Shown here in pieces: positions 27,500 through 34,721 of a stretch of 36,140 nt of DNA (the first letter of the stretch is position 1; each line of letters begins with the position of its first letter). The notes below the pieces were generated by a model that searched no databases, was not told the DNA's origin, and worked only from the letters and a program-made list of their open reading frames with translations. The position numbers were made by a program, and so were the translations under genes. Source of the stretch: Alloyangia pacifica (GTDB taxonomy: Bacteria; Pseudomonadota; Alphaproteobacteria; Rhodobacterales; Rhodobacteraceae); contig NZ_FOZW01000026.1 of assembly GCF_900116195.1 (NCBI RefSeq), positions 1 through 36,140 on the forward strand, in the 5' to 3' direction.

Positions 27500-27525
27500 G
27501 GAACAGAATGTCGCAGAACCGTGTT
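27500..27525 (+). promoter_or_regulatory. Probable EcfG-type promoter of the PRC-barrel gene
   Basis: Plus strand: GGAAC (27500-27504), a 17-base spacer, then TGTT (27522-27525); one mismatch from consensus. Its -35 abuts that of the minus-strand promoter, forming the palindrome GTTCCGGAAC at 27495-27504. Confidence 0.5.
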
Positions 27526-27556
27526 AATATCGCGTAACCAATGCAAAGGCGCACTC

Positions 27557-28222
27557 ATGCTCATTTCGCTCTCGGACCTGATCACCTGGCGCCTCACCGG
27601 CGGCGAGCGGGACTTCGTGCTGCAAGACCTGCTCTTCGATCCGGACGGGCGGAAACTTGCCTGGGCGATCGTCGCCCCGGCCGGATTTGCCGCCGCAGAA
27701 CGGCTGTTGGTCACCGCCTCCTCGCTTGGTCTGCCCGAGGCAGAGGACCGCGCGTTGCCGCTGCATGTGACCGAAGATGAATTGCAACGCGCTCCGCGCA
27801 TGAAGGGCGGCCGCGAGGACATGCTGGCGTTGATGGCCACGATGCCACCGATGGTGGTGGGCCCCTTCGGATCGCCCTACGCGCCGCTGCCCGCGGGCGA
27901 GGCCGACGAGGCCGAGGCCGATCCGCGCTGGCAGGCCGCGCTGGAGCGCTACGAAAGCCTCGCCGACTGGATCGGCAAAACGGTCTTCGGCCGCGACGGC
28001 GAAGCCGGCACGGTGAGCGACCTGCTCTATGACGCCGCACGTGGGCAGCTCAGCCACATTGTCGTCGACAACGGCAAGTTCTTTCACCACGAGCGCCGGG
28101 TGGTACCGATTTTCGAGATGGTCACCCACGCCGATCACGACCACGGCGGGCACATCGTGCTCGACCTGTCGTTGACGCAGATCGAGACCGCGCCGAAGGT
28201 GTCCGACATGGTGGCGGCCTGA
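27557..28222 (+). CDS. PRC-barrel domain protein
   Basis: A 221-residue cytoplasmic protein with two PRC-barrel-like units: residues 4-45 (LISLSDLITWRLT then LQDLLFDPDGRKLAWAIV) and 133-188 (ESLADWIGKTVFGRDGEAGT then SDLLYDAARGQLSHIVVD). A variable, acidic linker joins them. PRC-barrels occur in photosynthetic reaction centre H subunits, RimM and many stress-linked bacterial proteins; the small stand-alone forms are often under general stress control, which fits the EcfG-like site upstream. ATG 27557 with AAAGG was chosen over an ATG at 27521 that would lie over the promoter. A 17-base tandem repeat follows its stop. Confidence 0.85.
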   Translation: MLISLSDLITWRLTGGERDFVLQDLLFDPDGRKLAWAIVAPAGFAAAERLLVTASSLGLPEAEDRALPLHVTEDELQRAPRMKGGREDMLALMATMPPMVVGPFGSPYAPLPAGEADEAEADPRWQAALERYESLADWIGKTVFGRDGEAGTVSDLLYDAARGQLSHIVVDNGKFFHHERRVVPIFEMVTHADHDHGGHIVLDLSLTQIETAPKVSDMVAA

Positions 28223-28245
28223 GTTTCGACGGGGATCGCGGCCAG

Positions 28246-28296
28246 ACCATCTTTCTAGACAGACTATCTTTCTAGACAGCCTATCTTTCGAAGAAT
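28246..28296. repeat. 17-base tandem repeat, three units, at a convergent gene end
   Basis: ACCATCTTTCTAGACAG, ACTATCTTTCTAGACAG and a third, diverged CCTATCTTTCGAAGAAT follow one another at 28246, 28263 and 28280. Units 1 and 2 differ at one base and contain TCTAGA. Unit 3 encodes the last codons and stop of the peptidase C26 gene on the minus strand. Confidence 0.85.
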
Positions 28297-29012
28297 GGCG
28301 GCAGCGCCGCGTCCGCCTCGGCCGCATCGAGCTGGCAGATGGCGTCGCGCCGCGCCCCTGACGCGGCGACCAGCGCCCGGAAAAGGCGCCGGTGGGCGCG
28401 GCGATAGACGAGGTATTCCGGGTGCCACTGCACACCCAGCGCGAAGGGATCGCTCAGCCGTTCCACCGCCTGCACCATGCCGCCGTCGTCGCGCCCGGCC
28501 ACCCGCAGCCCCTCGCCCAGGCGATCCACCGCCTGCGAATGCAGCGCGTTGACCCGCAGGCAGGTGGCGCGCGCCGTGTGCGAGAGCAGCGTGCCGTCGA
28601 GCACGTCGACCTTCTTGCGCGGCAGCACCGTGCGGTAGCGGCGCGACGGGTGTACCGCGTAGGCGTCGCCATGCAGCGTGCCGCCGAGCACCACGTTGAG
28701 CATCTGCGCGCCGCGGCAGATGCCGAGGATCGGCAGGTTGCGCTCGAAGGCGCCGCGCAGGACCTTCTGTTCCAGCGCGTCGCGCGCCGGGTCGAGCCGC
28801 ACGTCCAGCTGAAGCTCGCCGCCGTAGAGCGTCGGCTCGATGTCGTCACCGCCGCCGATCACCACGCCATGCACCGCGTCGAGATCGACCTCGCGCTTGC
28901 CGGTCTGCCAGCGCAGCGCCCTGCCCCCAGCGAGCCAGACCGCGAAGGCCATGAAGGGAAAGACCCGCCAGCCCGAGCGGCGCGAGACGGTGACCCCGAT
29001 CAGAGGTCGCAC
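28281..29012 (-). CDS. Class-I glutamine amidotransferase-like hydrolase (peptidase C26), partner of amidoligase
   Basis: A 243-residue member of the gamma-glutamyl hydrolase/GATase1 family (PuuD-like), which hydrolyses gamma-glutamyl or other amide bonds. The nucleophile is Cys99 in GICRGAQMLNV; His197 and Glu199 in GVQWHPEY complete the triad. VVIGGGDDIEPTLYGG and NALHSQAVDRLG are typical. The start is a GTG at 29012-29010, preceded by AGGGGG and giving the normal RPLIGVTVS opening; it lies 13 bases inside the amidoligase gene, so the two are coupled. Published comparative genomics (Iyer and Aravind) links Amidoligase_2 genes with such hydrolases as make-and-cut pairs. Its last codons lie in a tandem repeat. 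Confidence 0.88.
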   Translation of the reverse strand: MRPLIGVTVSRRSGWRVFPFMAFAVWLAGGRALRWQTGKREVDLDAVHGVVIGGGDDIEPTLYGGELQLDVRLDPARDALEQKVLRGAFERNLPILGICRGAQMLNVVLGGTLHGDAYAVHPSRRYRTVLPRKKVDVLDGTLLSHTARATCLRVNALHSQAVDRLGEGLRVAGRDDGGMVQAVERLSDPFALGVQWHPEYLVYRRAHRRLFRALVAASGARRDAICQLDAAEADAALPPFFER

Positions 29013-29977
29013 AGGCCCGCCCCCTGCAGCATGCGCTCGACCCGGAAGGACCAGTCCATGCGGATCGAGGTGATCGAGTCGCGATGGTCGCGCCAGGCGG
29101 CGCAGAGGCGCCGCAGCAGATCGGTGTCTTCCGCAACGCGCTCGACCAGCACCCAGCGGTTCCATTCCTGCGCCAGCGTCCAGCCGTCCTCGTCGATGCG
29201 GCAGTCCGGCAAGCGCCAGTGGAAGGTCGGTCGGGCCGAGACCAGCTCCATGTCGACCGCCGCGGCAACGCGAGCCTCGTCGATCTGGGCGAAGATGCAC
29301 AGCATGTCGAGCCCGTGGTTGCGCGAGGGCGAGAGCTGGAGATAGGTGTCGATCAGCTCGGTCATCGTGGCCGGCGGCGCTTCGGCGGCTAGCCGGTCAA
29401 CCAGCGCCCGCGGATAGGGCGCGACCCAGGTCATCACCCGGCGGCTGAAATCGGTGCCCGCGGCGCGCTTGAGATAGTCCTCGAGGAGCGCGTGAGCGGT
29501 GAGTACAGGCATGATGTCCGCGTAATCGAGCGAGACCACCTCGGGATTGAAATGCACCCCAAATGCCGACAGAACGCCGCTGCCGGTGCCCTCGGCCCCG
29601 GCCTCGCGCAGCGCCACGATGGCGCGGTCGAGCTCGGCGATCTGGGCCACCTCCAGCGGGTCCGAGACGATCTCGACCGGCACCACCGCGCGGGCCAGGT
29701 CGCGGATCTGACCGCCCACCCCATCATGGTCGAGCCGTTCGAGCGGCTGGCTGTCGAGATAGACCTCGAAGTCGCCCATACCGCCCCCGCTCACCGTCCA
29801 GTGACCGCGCTGGGTCTCGCGCGCGGCACCGCCCACCTGCTTGACCAGGATGCGGGCGACCTGCGCCTCAGTCAGGCCGGAAAACTCGATCTCGACGCCG
29901 ACGCGGCGCGGCCTGCCTTCGGCGGTCTCCGAGCGCGGCAACGGTTGCGGGGTATCAAGATCAGAAGTCCGGGACAT
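29000..29977 (-). CDS. Amidoligase_2-family enzyme (COOH-NH2 ligase)
   Basis: A 325-residue protein of the Amidoligase_2 family, glutamine-synthetase-fold ligases predicted to join a carboxyl to an amine using ATP. The family opening GVEIEF is at 27-32 (metal-binding acidic pair), followed by LSAFGVHFNPEV (136-147), SRNHGLDMLCIF (218-229) and RPTFHWRLPDCRID (249-262), all with the conserved polar residues expected at the active site. No signal peptide, so cytoplasmic. It overlaps the kinase gene by 17 bases upstream and the peptidase C26 gene by 13 downstream. The substrate is unknown; proposed roles for the family include peptide-tag or cell-wall modification. The link with a stress-response kinase is the unusual part. 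Confidence 0.88.
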   Translation of the reverse strand: MSRTSDLDTPQPLPRSETAEGRPRRVGVEIEFSGLTEAQVARILVKQVGGAARETQRGHWTVSGGGMGDFEVYLDSQPLERLDHDGVGGQIRDLARAVVPVEIVSDPLEVAQIAELDRAIVALREAGAEGTGSGVLSAFGVHFNPEVVSLDYADIMPVLTAHALLEDYLKRAAGTDFSRRVMTWVAPYPRALVDRLAAEAPPATMTELIDTYLQLSPSRNHGLDMLCIFAQIDEARVAAAVDMELVSARPTFHWRLPDCRIDEDGWTLAQEWNRWVLVERVAEDTDLLRRLCAAWRDHRDSITSIRMDWSFRVERMLQGAGLCDL

Positions 29978-31748
29978 TGGGCATCGCCTCCGGGGTTGTC
30001 GGGTCGGGGACGAATTCCACCAGCCCGAAGATGATGTGCACGCGGTAGTCGCCCGCCTCGGTCCAATCCTGTTCGAGCGTGCCGCCGAGCTGGCTCGCGA
30101 AGGCCTGCATCAATTTGGAGCCGAGCCCGGCGATCTCGCCGGGGGAGCGGGGCGCGTCAGGCGTGCCATCTTCCGGCTTGCGGGCGGAGTTCACGACCTC
30201 AAGCTCGGCGCGCCCTCCGGTGAGCCGGGCGAGCCGGATCGAGACCCGGGTGACCCCGTCCGGTCCGGGCTGGGCGTATTTCATCGCGTTTGTCATCGCC
30301 TCGGCGGTGAGCAACGAAAGCGGCACCGCCTGGTCGGGCACCGCCTCGATGTCGTCGGCAGCGACAGTCAGGTTGACCTTGCGACCGCTGACCTCGGACA
30401 TCTGCTCCATCTGGCCAACGAGATCCTTGAGCAGGTGCCCGGCGTTGACGTGGCCGAGATCCTCGGTCTGGTAGAGGTTGCGGTGGATCGTGGCGAGGCT
30501 GCGCACGCGGTCCTGCAGGCGCTGCAGGATGGCCCGGGTCTCGTCATTGCGGGACTGGCGGATCTGCATGTTCATGATCGATGAAATGAGCTGCAGGTTG
30601 TTCTTCACCCGGTGGTGGACCTCCTTGAGCAGGATGGTCTTCTCGCGCAGGGCGTTTTCCTGCTGCGCCTCGTCGCGCAGGATGGCGTCGGCCATGTCGA
30701 GGAAATCGTCTTCCATGTCCGCGAGCTCGGCGGGCATCGCCTCGTCGCGCAGCGCCGGAACCCGGCGCGACAGCGCGAAGGCCCGCATCCGGCGCGACAG
30801 GCGCTTGATGTGACGGATCACCAGCCGGTTGACCGCGAGGAAGGCGACAATCACCGAGGCCGCCCACATCAGGAACGGAAGCGCCGCCGCCATGACCGCG
30901 AGCCCGTCGACCGTGATCGCCTGCGCCTCTGCGTTCTCGCGACTCCAGATACCGATGGCGTGGATCATCCCCGGCACCAGCGGCGCGGCGGCGTAGACCC
31001 GCGTTTCGCCATCGGCGCTGCGCGCGGCAAAGCTCTGCGACCTGGCACCGACAAGGCTTTGCAGGTCGAGGTCGGCGGGCAGCACGCCCGCCACCTGGTC
31101 GACATCCCCGCGCGAGGTCAGGATCTCGCCCTGCTCGTTGATCGTGATGAGGTCGTCGAAATCGCTCGGGCCGGGCGTGTCATGTCCGCGCGGCAGCAGC
31201 ACCGAAGGCACCGACAGCAGCACGTGGCCGGCCAGTTCGCCGCCGACGAAATAGGGCTGCGCCACCACGATCACCGAGCGCTGGCTTATCGCGCCCCTGC
31301 GGCTGAGCCAGGCGGTCGCACCCGGCTGATCGACGATGTGCTTCAATCGCGGGAAGTCTCGCGCATTCATCTCGATGCCGCGCGAATTGCAGGACACGTC
31401 GCCGTCGAGCGTCATGATCCCGGCGAAGCTGTAGCCGGGCGAAGCTCCAAGGTAGCGGGCGAGTTGGTCCGAACAGTCCACCGGATCGTCGAAGTTCTGG
31501 CCGAGTGTCGCGCCGATGGCCTGCGCCCCGCCCTGGGCACGCAGCACGGTCTCGCGCTCGCCAAGAGCGGCGGCCTCGGTCAGCGCAACAAGGCTGAGCT
31601 GCGAGCGCAGGCGCGTTTCTTCTGCCAGCTTGCTGGTCTGGAAATAGGCCACCACCCCGATCGGTACGAGGGCCAGCGACAGGAACAGGATGATCCGAGC
31701 GGCGAGACCGGTCGGCCTCTGCCGCCAAACGCCTGCGACTGTTTTCAT
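29961..31748 (-). CDS. HisKA_2/HWE-family sensor histidine kinase
   Basis: A 595-residue membrane sensor kinase. Segment 1 is at about 15-36 and segment 2 at about 282-306, enclosing a 245-residue periplasmic sensor with a Cys pair (92, 120). After a HAMP-like linker comes the HisKA_2 box with the phosphoacceptor at His378/379 (LLKEVHHRVKNNLQLISS), then an HATPase_c domain with AEAMTNAMKYA (N box) and AGLGSKLMQAFASQLGG (G box). Such kinases phosphorylate PhyR in the general stress response of alphaproteobacteria, and this gene is beside ecfG-nepR-phyR. The ATG at 31746-31748 has AGAGG upstream. The amidoligase start lies within its last codons. Confidence 0.93.
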   Translation of the reverse strand: MKTVAGVWRQRPTGLAARIILFLSLALVPIGVVAYFQTSKLAEETRLRSQLSLVALTEAAALGERETVLRAQGGAQAIGATLGQNFDDPVDCSDQLARYLGASPGYSFAGIMTLDGDVSCNSRGIEMNARDFPRLKHIVDQPGATAWLSRRGAISQRSVIVVAQPYFVGGELAGHVLLSVPSVLLPRGHDTPGPSDFDDLITINEQGEILTSRGDVDQVAGVLPADLDLQSLVGARSQSFAARSADGETRVYAAAPLVPGMIHAIGIWSRENAEAQAITVDGLAVMAAALPFLMWAASVIVAFLAVNRLVIRHIKRLSRRMRAFALSRRVPALRDEAMPAELADMEDDFLDMADAILRDEAQQENALREKTILLKEVHHRVKNNLQLISSIMNMQIRQSRNDETRAILQRLQDRVRSLATIHRNLYQTEDLGHVNAGHLLKDLVGQMEQMSEVSGRKVNLTVAADDIEAVPDQAVPLSLLTAEAMTNAMKYAQPGPDGVTRVSIRLARLTGGRAELEVVNSARKPEDGTPDAPRSPGEIAGLGSKLMQAFASQLGGTLEQDWTEAGDYRVHIIFGLVEFVPDPTTPEAMPNVPDF

Positions 31749-31816
31749 GAAACCTCTATCCGCTCTGCCCCAACCGGAGTGGCGGACTTTGTGTCCTGCC
31801 GTTTTCCGGGTCTTTC

Positions 31817-31838
31817 GCGGCGCCCGTTCGGGCGCCGC
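31817..31838. promoter_or_regulatory. GC hairpin between ecfG and the kinase gene
   Basis: GCGGCGCCC (31817-31825) and GGGCGCCGC (31830-31838) form a perfect 9-bp stem with a GTTC loop. On the minus strand no T-run follows, so it is not a typical intrinsic terminator; it may attenuate read-through from ecfG into the kinase gene or stabilise an RNA end. Confidence 0.45.
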
Positions 31839-31882
31839 CATGTATTCTTACATCCCGAGGGTCACCCTCAGGTCACCGTAGC

Positions 31883-32443
31883 TCACCCCAAAGCGCCGCT
31901 CGGACGCGCCCCGGAGACGACGGCCATAGTCGCCTGATCGGTCATCTCGAGCCGGTCGTCCTCATCGAGGTTGAGCAGCTCGGCAAGACGCGCGCGGGCG
32001 CGATTGACCCGGCTTTTGATCGTGCCGACGGCAACTCCGCAGGTCTCGGCAGCCTCTTCGTAGGAGAAGCCCTGTGCCCCAACGAGGATCAGTGCTTCGC
32101 GCTGTTCGTCGGTCAGCTGGACGAACGCCCGGCGGAAGTCGTTCATCTGCAGACGGCCGTCATGCGCCGGCTTTTCCGAAAGGCTCTCGGTGAAGACGCC
32201 CTCGGCATCGGAGACCTCGCGTCCCGCCTTGCGGCGGTTCGAGTAATAGGTGTTGCGAAGGATGGTGAAGAGCCAGGCGCGCATGTTCGTGCCCTGCTCG
32301 AAGGTGTTGATCTTGGTCCACGCCTTGACCAGCGTGTCCTGCACCATGTCATCGGCCAGCGCGAAATTTCGCGTTAGCGAGAATGCAAAGGCCCGCAGTG
32401 CGGGGAGATGGGTGACGATCTCGTCACGGGGATCGGAGCTCAT
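31883..32443 (-). CDS. ecfG: ECF sigma factor of the general stress response, EcfG type
   Basis: A 186-residue sigma-70-family ECF factor with region 2 (ADDMVQDTLVKAWTKINTFEQGTNMRAWLFTILRN, about 30-64) and region 4 (LTDEQREALILVGAQGFSYEEAAET then GTIKSRVNRARARL, about 110-155). The sequence and its place with nepR and phyR identify it as EcfG (ECF15 group). It directs RNA polymerase to GGAAC-N16/17-CGTT promoters when PhyR removes NepR. Its ATG overlaps the nepR stop as ATGA, so it is translated with its own anti-sigma factor. A C-terminal tail of about 25 residues goes beyond region 4. Confidence 0.95.
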   Translation of the reverse strand: MSSDPRDEIVTHLPALRAFAFSLTRNFALADDMVQDTLVKAWTKINTFEQGTNMRAWLFTILRNTYYSNRRKAGREVSDAEGVFTESLSEKPAHDGRLQMNDFRRAFVQLTDEQREALILVGAQGFSYEEAAETCGVAVGTIKSRVNRARARLAELLNLDEDDRLEMTDQATMAVVSGARPSGALG

Positions 32444-32622
32444 GCACTGGCCTCGCCCGTATCGTCACCTTCTGAACCGCCACCATCGTCCTGCGCGCGC
32501 AGCTGCGCGATCAGGTCTAGGAAGCGATCGGGAACCTGCTCGTCAAGCATGTCTTGGTAGACACGTTTGAGGTTCTCATCGATGACCTCTGCCTCTTTGG
32601 AATTCCGCCGCGTTTGTACCAT
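32440..32622 (-). CDS. nepR: Anti-sigma factor NepR
   Basis: A 60-residue protein. The core IDENLKRVYQDMLDEQVPDRFLDLIAQL (in two blocks) is the NepR signature: the first helix with NLKRVYQ and the second with VPDRFLDLI. NepR binds and silences EcfG; phosphorylated PhyR mimics the sigma factor and takes NepR away. It begins with ATG at 32620-32622, ends inside the ecfG start, and is divergent from phyR. The acidic, glycine-rich C-terminal tail is variable in the family. Confidence 0.93.
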   Translation of the reverse strand: MVQTRRNSKEAEVIDENLKRVYQDMLDEQVPDRFLDLIAQLRAQDDGGGSEGDDTGEASA

Positions 32623-32684
32623 TGCCGCCGTTAGATCCTTGCCTTTGCAGTCCGTAAATTCTGCACATATCTTTGTCGTATCCC

Positions 32685-32709
32685 GGAACCAATGCCGAGC
32701 AGGCGCGTT
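32685..32709 (+). promoter_or_regulatory. EcfG-type promoter of phyR
   Basis: GGAAC (32685-32689), a 16-base spacer, CGTT (32706-32709): an exact consensus match, ending 35 bases before the phyR start codon. It indicates positive autoregulation of the general stress response. Confidence 0.8.
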
Positions 32710-32716
32710 TGGTTCC
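32691..32716 (-). promoter_or_regulatory. Overlapping EcfG-like site facing nepR-ecfG
   Basis: On the minus strand GGAAC (32716-32712), a 17-base spacer and CATT (32694-32691) form a near-consensus site with one mismatch. It occupies almost the same bases as the phyR promoter, framed by GGAACCAA and TTGGTTCC. Both cannot be bound at once. Confidence 0.4.
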
Positions 32717-32744
32717 CGAGAAAAGCGAAAAAAAGGACGTATTC

Positions 32745-33545
32745 ATGACACAGGGTGATTTGGGCCAGACCATTGGTGCGGTCCTTCCCTACCTTCGCCG
32801 ATACGCGCGTGCGCTGACCGGCAGTCAGACCTCGGGCGACAACTACGCGGCGGCGACCCTGGAAGCGATCCTCGCCGACCGGAGCGGGCTCACCGGCGCA
32901 TCGTCGCCCAAGGTCGGCCTGTTCCACGTCTTCCACGGCATCTGGGCGAGCACCGGCGCACCGGTCACCGACGAGGACGAAGGCCCCCGCGCGAAGGCGC
33001 AGGCGCGGCTGAAGAATCTCACCGCCAACAGCCGCGAAGCGCTGCTGCTGCACACCATTGAGGATTTCACCCTTTCCGAGGTTGCCGAGATCATGCAGAT
33101 CGCCGAGACCGAGGTCGAGGAACTTGTCACCCTCGCCCGCCGCGAGATGGCGGATGCAGTGACGGGTCGCGTGCTGATCATCGAAGACGAGGCGATCATC
33201 GCCATGGATCTCGAGAGCATTGTCGCCGACCTCGGCCACCGCGTGACGGGCGTGGCGCGCACCCGCGCCGGTGCCATCGATCTTGCCAACAAGGAAACGC
33301 CCGACCTCGTGCTGGCGGACATTCAGCTGGCTGACAATTCCTCGGGCATCGACGCGGTGAACGACATTCTCGGCGCGCTCGGCGATCGCCCGGTGATCTT
33401 CATCACCGCCTTCCCCGAGCGGCTGCTGACCGGCGAACGTCCGGAACCGGCATTCCTGATCTCGAAGCCTTATTCCGAGGAGCAGGTCCGCTCGGCCGTG
33501 AGCCAGGCGATGTTCTTCTCGTCGACCGAGACCCTCAAGGCCTGA
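32745..33545 (+). CDS. phyR: General stress response regulator PhyR
   Basis: A 266-residue anti-anti-sigma response regulator. Residues 1-135 mimic an ECF sigma factor (sigma-like regions 2 and 4, with NLTANSREALLLHTIEDFTLSE-type sequence), and 141-262 are a receiver domain with GRVLIIEDEAIIAMDLE, the phosphoacceptor Asp192 (VLADIQLAD) and the conserved Lys in LISKPYSEEQV. On phosphorylation the sigma-like part binds NepR and frees EcfG. ATG 32745 has AAAGGA 8 bases upstream; an upstream in-frame ATG at 32673 would precede the promoter and is rejected. A terminator follows. Confidence 0.97.
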   Translation: MTQGDLGQTIGAVLPYLRRYARALTGSQTSGDNYAAATLEAILADRSGLTGASSPKVGLFHVFHGIWASTGAPVTDEDEGPRAKAQARLKNLTANSREALLLHTIEDFTLSEVAEIMQIAETEVEELVTLARREMADAVTGRVLIIEDEAIIAMDLESIVADLGHRVTGVARTRAGAIDLANKETPDLVLADIQLADNSSGIDAVNDILGALGDRPVIFITAFPERLLTGERPEPAFLISKPYSEEQVRSAVSQAMFFSSTETLKA

Positions 33546-33578
33546 ACGTCACCTTTGGCCTTCGCGGAAGGTCTCTCA

Positions 33579-33609
33579 GAAAACCCCGCCCTTGCCGGCG
33601 GGGTTTTCC
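33579..33609. terminator. Bidirectional terminator after phyR
   Basis: AAAACCCCGCC (33580-33590) and GGCGGGGTTTT (33597-33607) form an 11-bp stem with a 6-base loop. T-runs end it on either strand, so it can stop phyR and the minus-strand UPF0391 gene. Confidence 0.92.
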
Positions 33610-33685
33610 TTTGTTGGTACTCGTTAAACTGCACTCGCAAAGCGAAGATGGATGCGGGAGGGCGTTCGCCACCCCCTCCCCGGCC

Positions 33686-33850
33686 TTACGCCTTCCGGAC
33701 GAGTCGCATGATCAGCGTCACCACGAAAAGCACCAGGAAGATGAAGAACAGCACCTGCGCGATGCCCGCCGACGCGGAGGCTATGCCGCCAAAGCCGAAG
33801 ATTGCGGCCACGATGGCCACGACGAAAAACAGAAGAGCCCAGTAAAGCAT
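33686..33850 (-). CDS. DUF1328 (UPF0391) small membrane protein
   Basis: A 54-residue protein with two membrane segments ([20 protein letters not shown] and [18 protein letters not shown]) joined by [12 protein letters not shown], the UPF0391 pattern. The protein ends RLVRKA. The ATG at 33848-33850 follows AGGAGG 7 bases upstream. Members are common in stress regulons of proteobacteria; the function is unknown. It lies between phyR and the PLDc_N-domain gene, 31 bases after the latter, as one probable operon. Confidence 0.9.
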   Translation of the reverse strand: MLYWALLFFVVAIVAAIFGFGGIASASAGIAQVLFFIFLVLFVVTLIMRLVRKA

Positions 33851-33881
33851 TGTCGTTCCTCCTATGAACGCAGTTCTTGTG

Positions 33882-34070
33882 TCAGATGGTGGCGCGCGAG
33901 GACTTCGGCCCGGCGATCAGCCAGATGATGAAGCCCAGAACCGGCAGCACGATGATGAGAAGCGTCCAGAGCACCTTGGCCCCGGTGCTTGCGCTCGAGC
34001 CGAGCACCGAAACGATGGCCCAGATGTCGAGCACGAGGACGATAAATCCCCCGATTCCTGCGAATTCCAT
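33882..34070 (-). CDS. PLDc_N-type small membrane protein
   Basis: A 62-residue protein with two membrane helices (about 6-24 and 32-54) and the pattern [10 protein letters not shown] - [21 protein letters not shown] - FIIWLIAGP, which matches the N-terminal domain of cardiolipin synthases (PLDc_N) standing alone. The catalytic phospholipase domain is absent, so it is not an enzyme; such stand-alone copies are small envelope proteins of unknown role. The ATG at 34068-34070 has AAAGGAGGG upstream. A near-consensus EcfG site lies about 170 bases upstream. Confidence 0.85.
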   Translation of the reverse strand: MEFAGIGGFIVLVLDIWAIVSVLGSSASTGAKVLWTLLIIVLPVLGFIIWLIAGPKSSRATI

Positions 34071-34238
34071 GGCGAACCCTCCTTTGGTCGCGTCTTGGGT
34101 CTTGCCGGAGCGCGCGCCTTCCCGGACCGAAGGCCGTGGCCTCCGGGTCCGCGGGAAGCCTCCCGCGCGATCCGTCCAGATTGATGATGTCGGGTCCGGT
34201 GTCGCGCCCTGCGCCCCGCCGCCCCGGCTCATGTCAAG

Positions 34239-34263
34239 AACACTTCATGTGGAAAAAGGTTCC
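34239..34263 (-). promoter_or_regulatory. Near-consensus EcfG-type site before the small membrane-protein pair
   Basis: On the minus strand GGAAC (34263-34259), a 16-base spacer and TGTT (34242-34239). It has one mismatch to the consensus and lies just beyond the end of a decayed gene. The resulting 5' leader would be about 160 bases long. Confidence 0.4.
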
Positions 34264-34269
34264 GCGCGG

Positions 34270-34685
34270 TCAAACCGGCGCGAGCTCTGCGCCGCCCGTC
34301 ATAACGAAGAGCCCTTCGGTCTCCCCGAGCCCGGTCGCTGTGGCATTCCTGCGCCATGCATGCTCCTGAATGTGGTGCGCGACTGCCGCCGCCTGTTCGG
34401 CGACGTTCCCCAGCAGCGGTAAGGCCGTCGCGCACTCCAGCCCCGGACCGGCACCGCATCCAGCAAATATCGACAGTCGCGATCAGCAGCATGGCCATGC
34501 CGGTCCAGCCGACGCAGCCGCGCGCTTAATAGAAGTCGCCCGATCGCCCAAACCATCGCCAGCACCAAGAGGACAAAGGCACCGACCCCCGGGAGAAAGC
34601 CGAAGATCTGCTCAAGCGCCTTCTGCGCCCGTTCACGGCGCGAGTTGATCCGGTCGGCGAGTGTCGCGCGCGTCATCCGGGACAC
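34270..34685 (-). pseudogene. Frameshifted membrane-protein remnant
   Basis: Three successive minus-strand frames read like parts of one protein. The first, from ATG 34676 or GTG 34685, gives a basic start and a membrane helix (FLPGVGAFVLLVLAMVWAIG). A second frame near 34498 continues hydrophobic (GMAMLLIATVDICWM). A third gives LPLLGNVAEQAAAVAHHIQE and ends TGGAELAPV at the TGA of 34270-34272. No single frame spans all. The best reading is an old gene with two frameshifts; chance frames in GC-rich DNA are the alternative. The family is not recognised. Confidence 0.4.
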
Positions 34686-34721
34686 TCTCGTAGGCGCCGA
34701 TGTGCAGAACCACCGGCCAGT

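Noticed and set aside
31817..31838. Intrinsic terminator of ecfG
   Set aside because: The stem is good but is followed by GAAAGACC on the minus strand, with no T-run; listed only as a hairpin.
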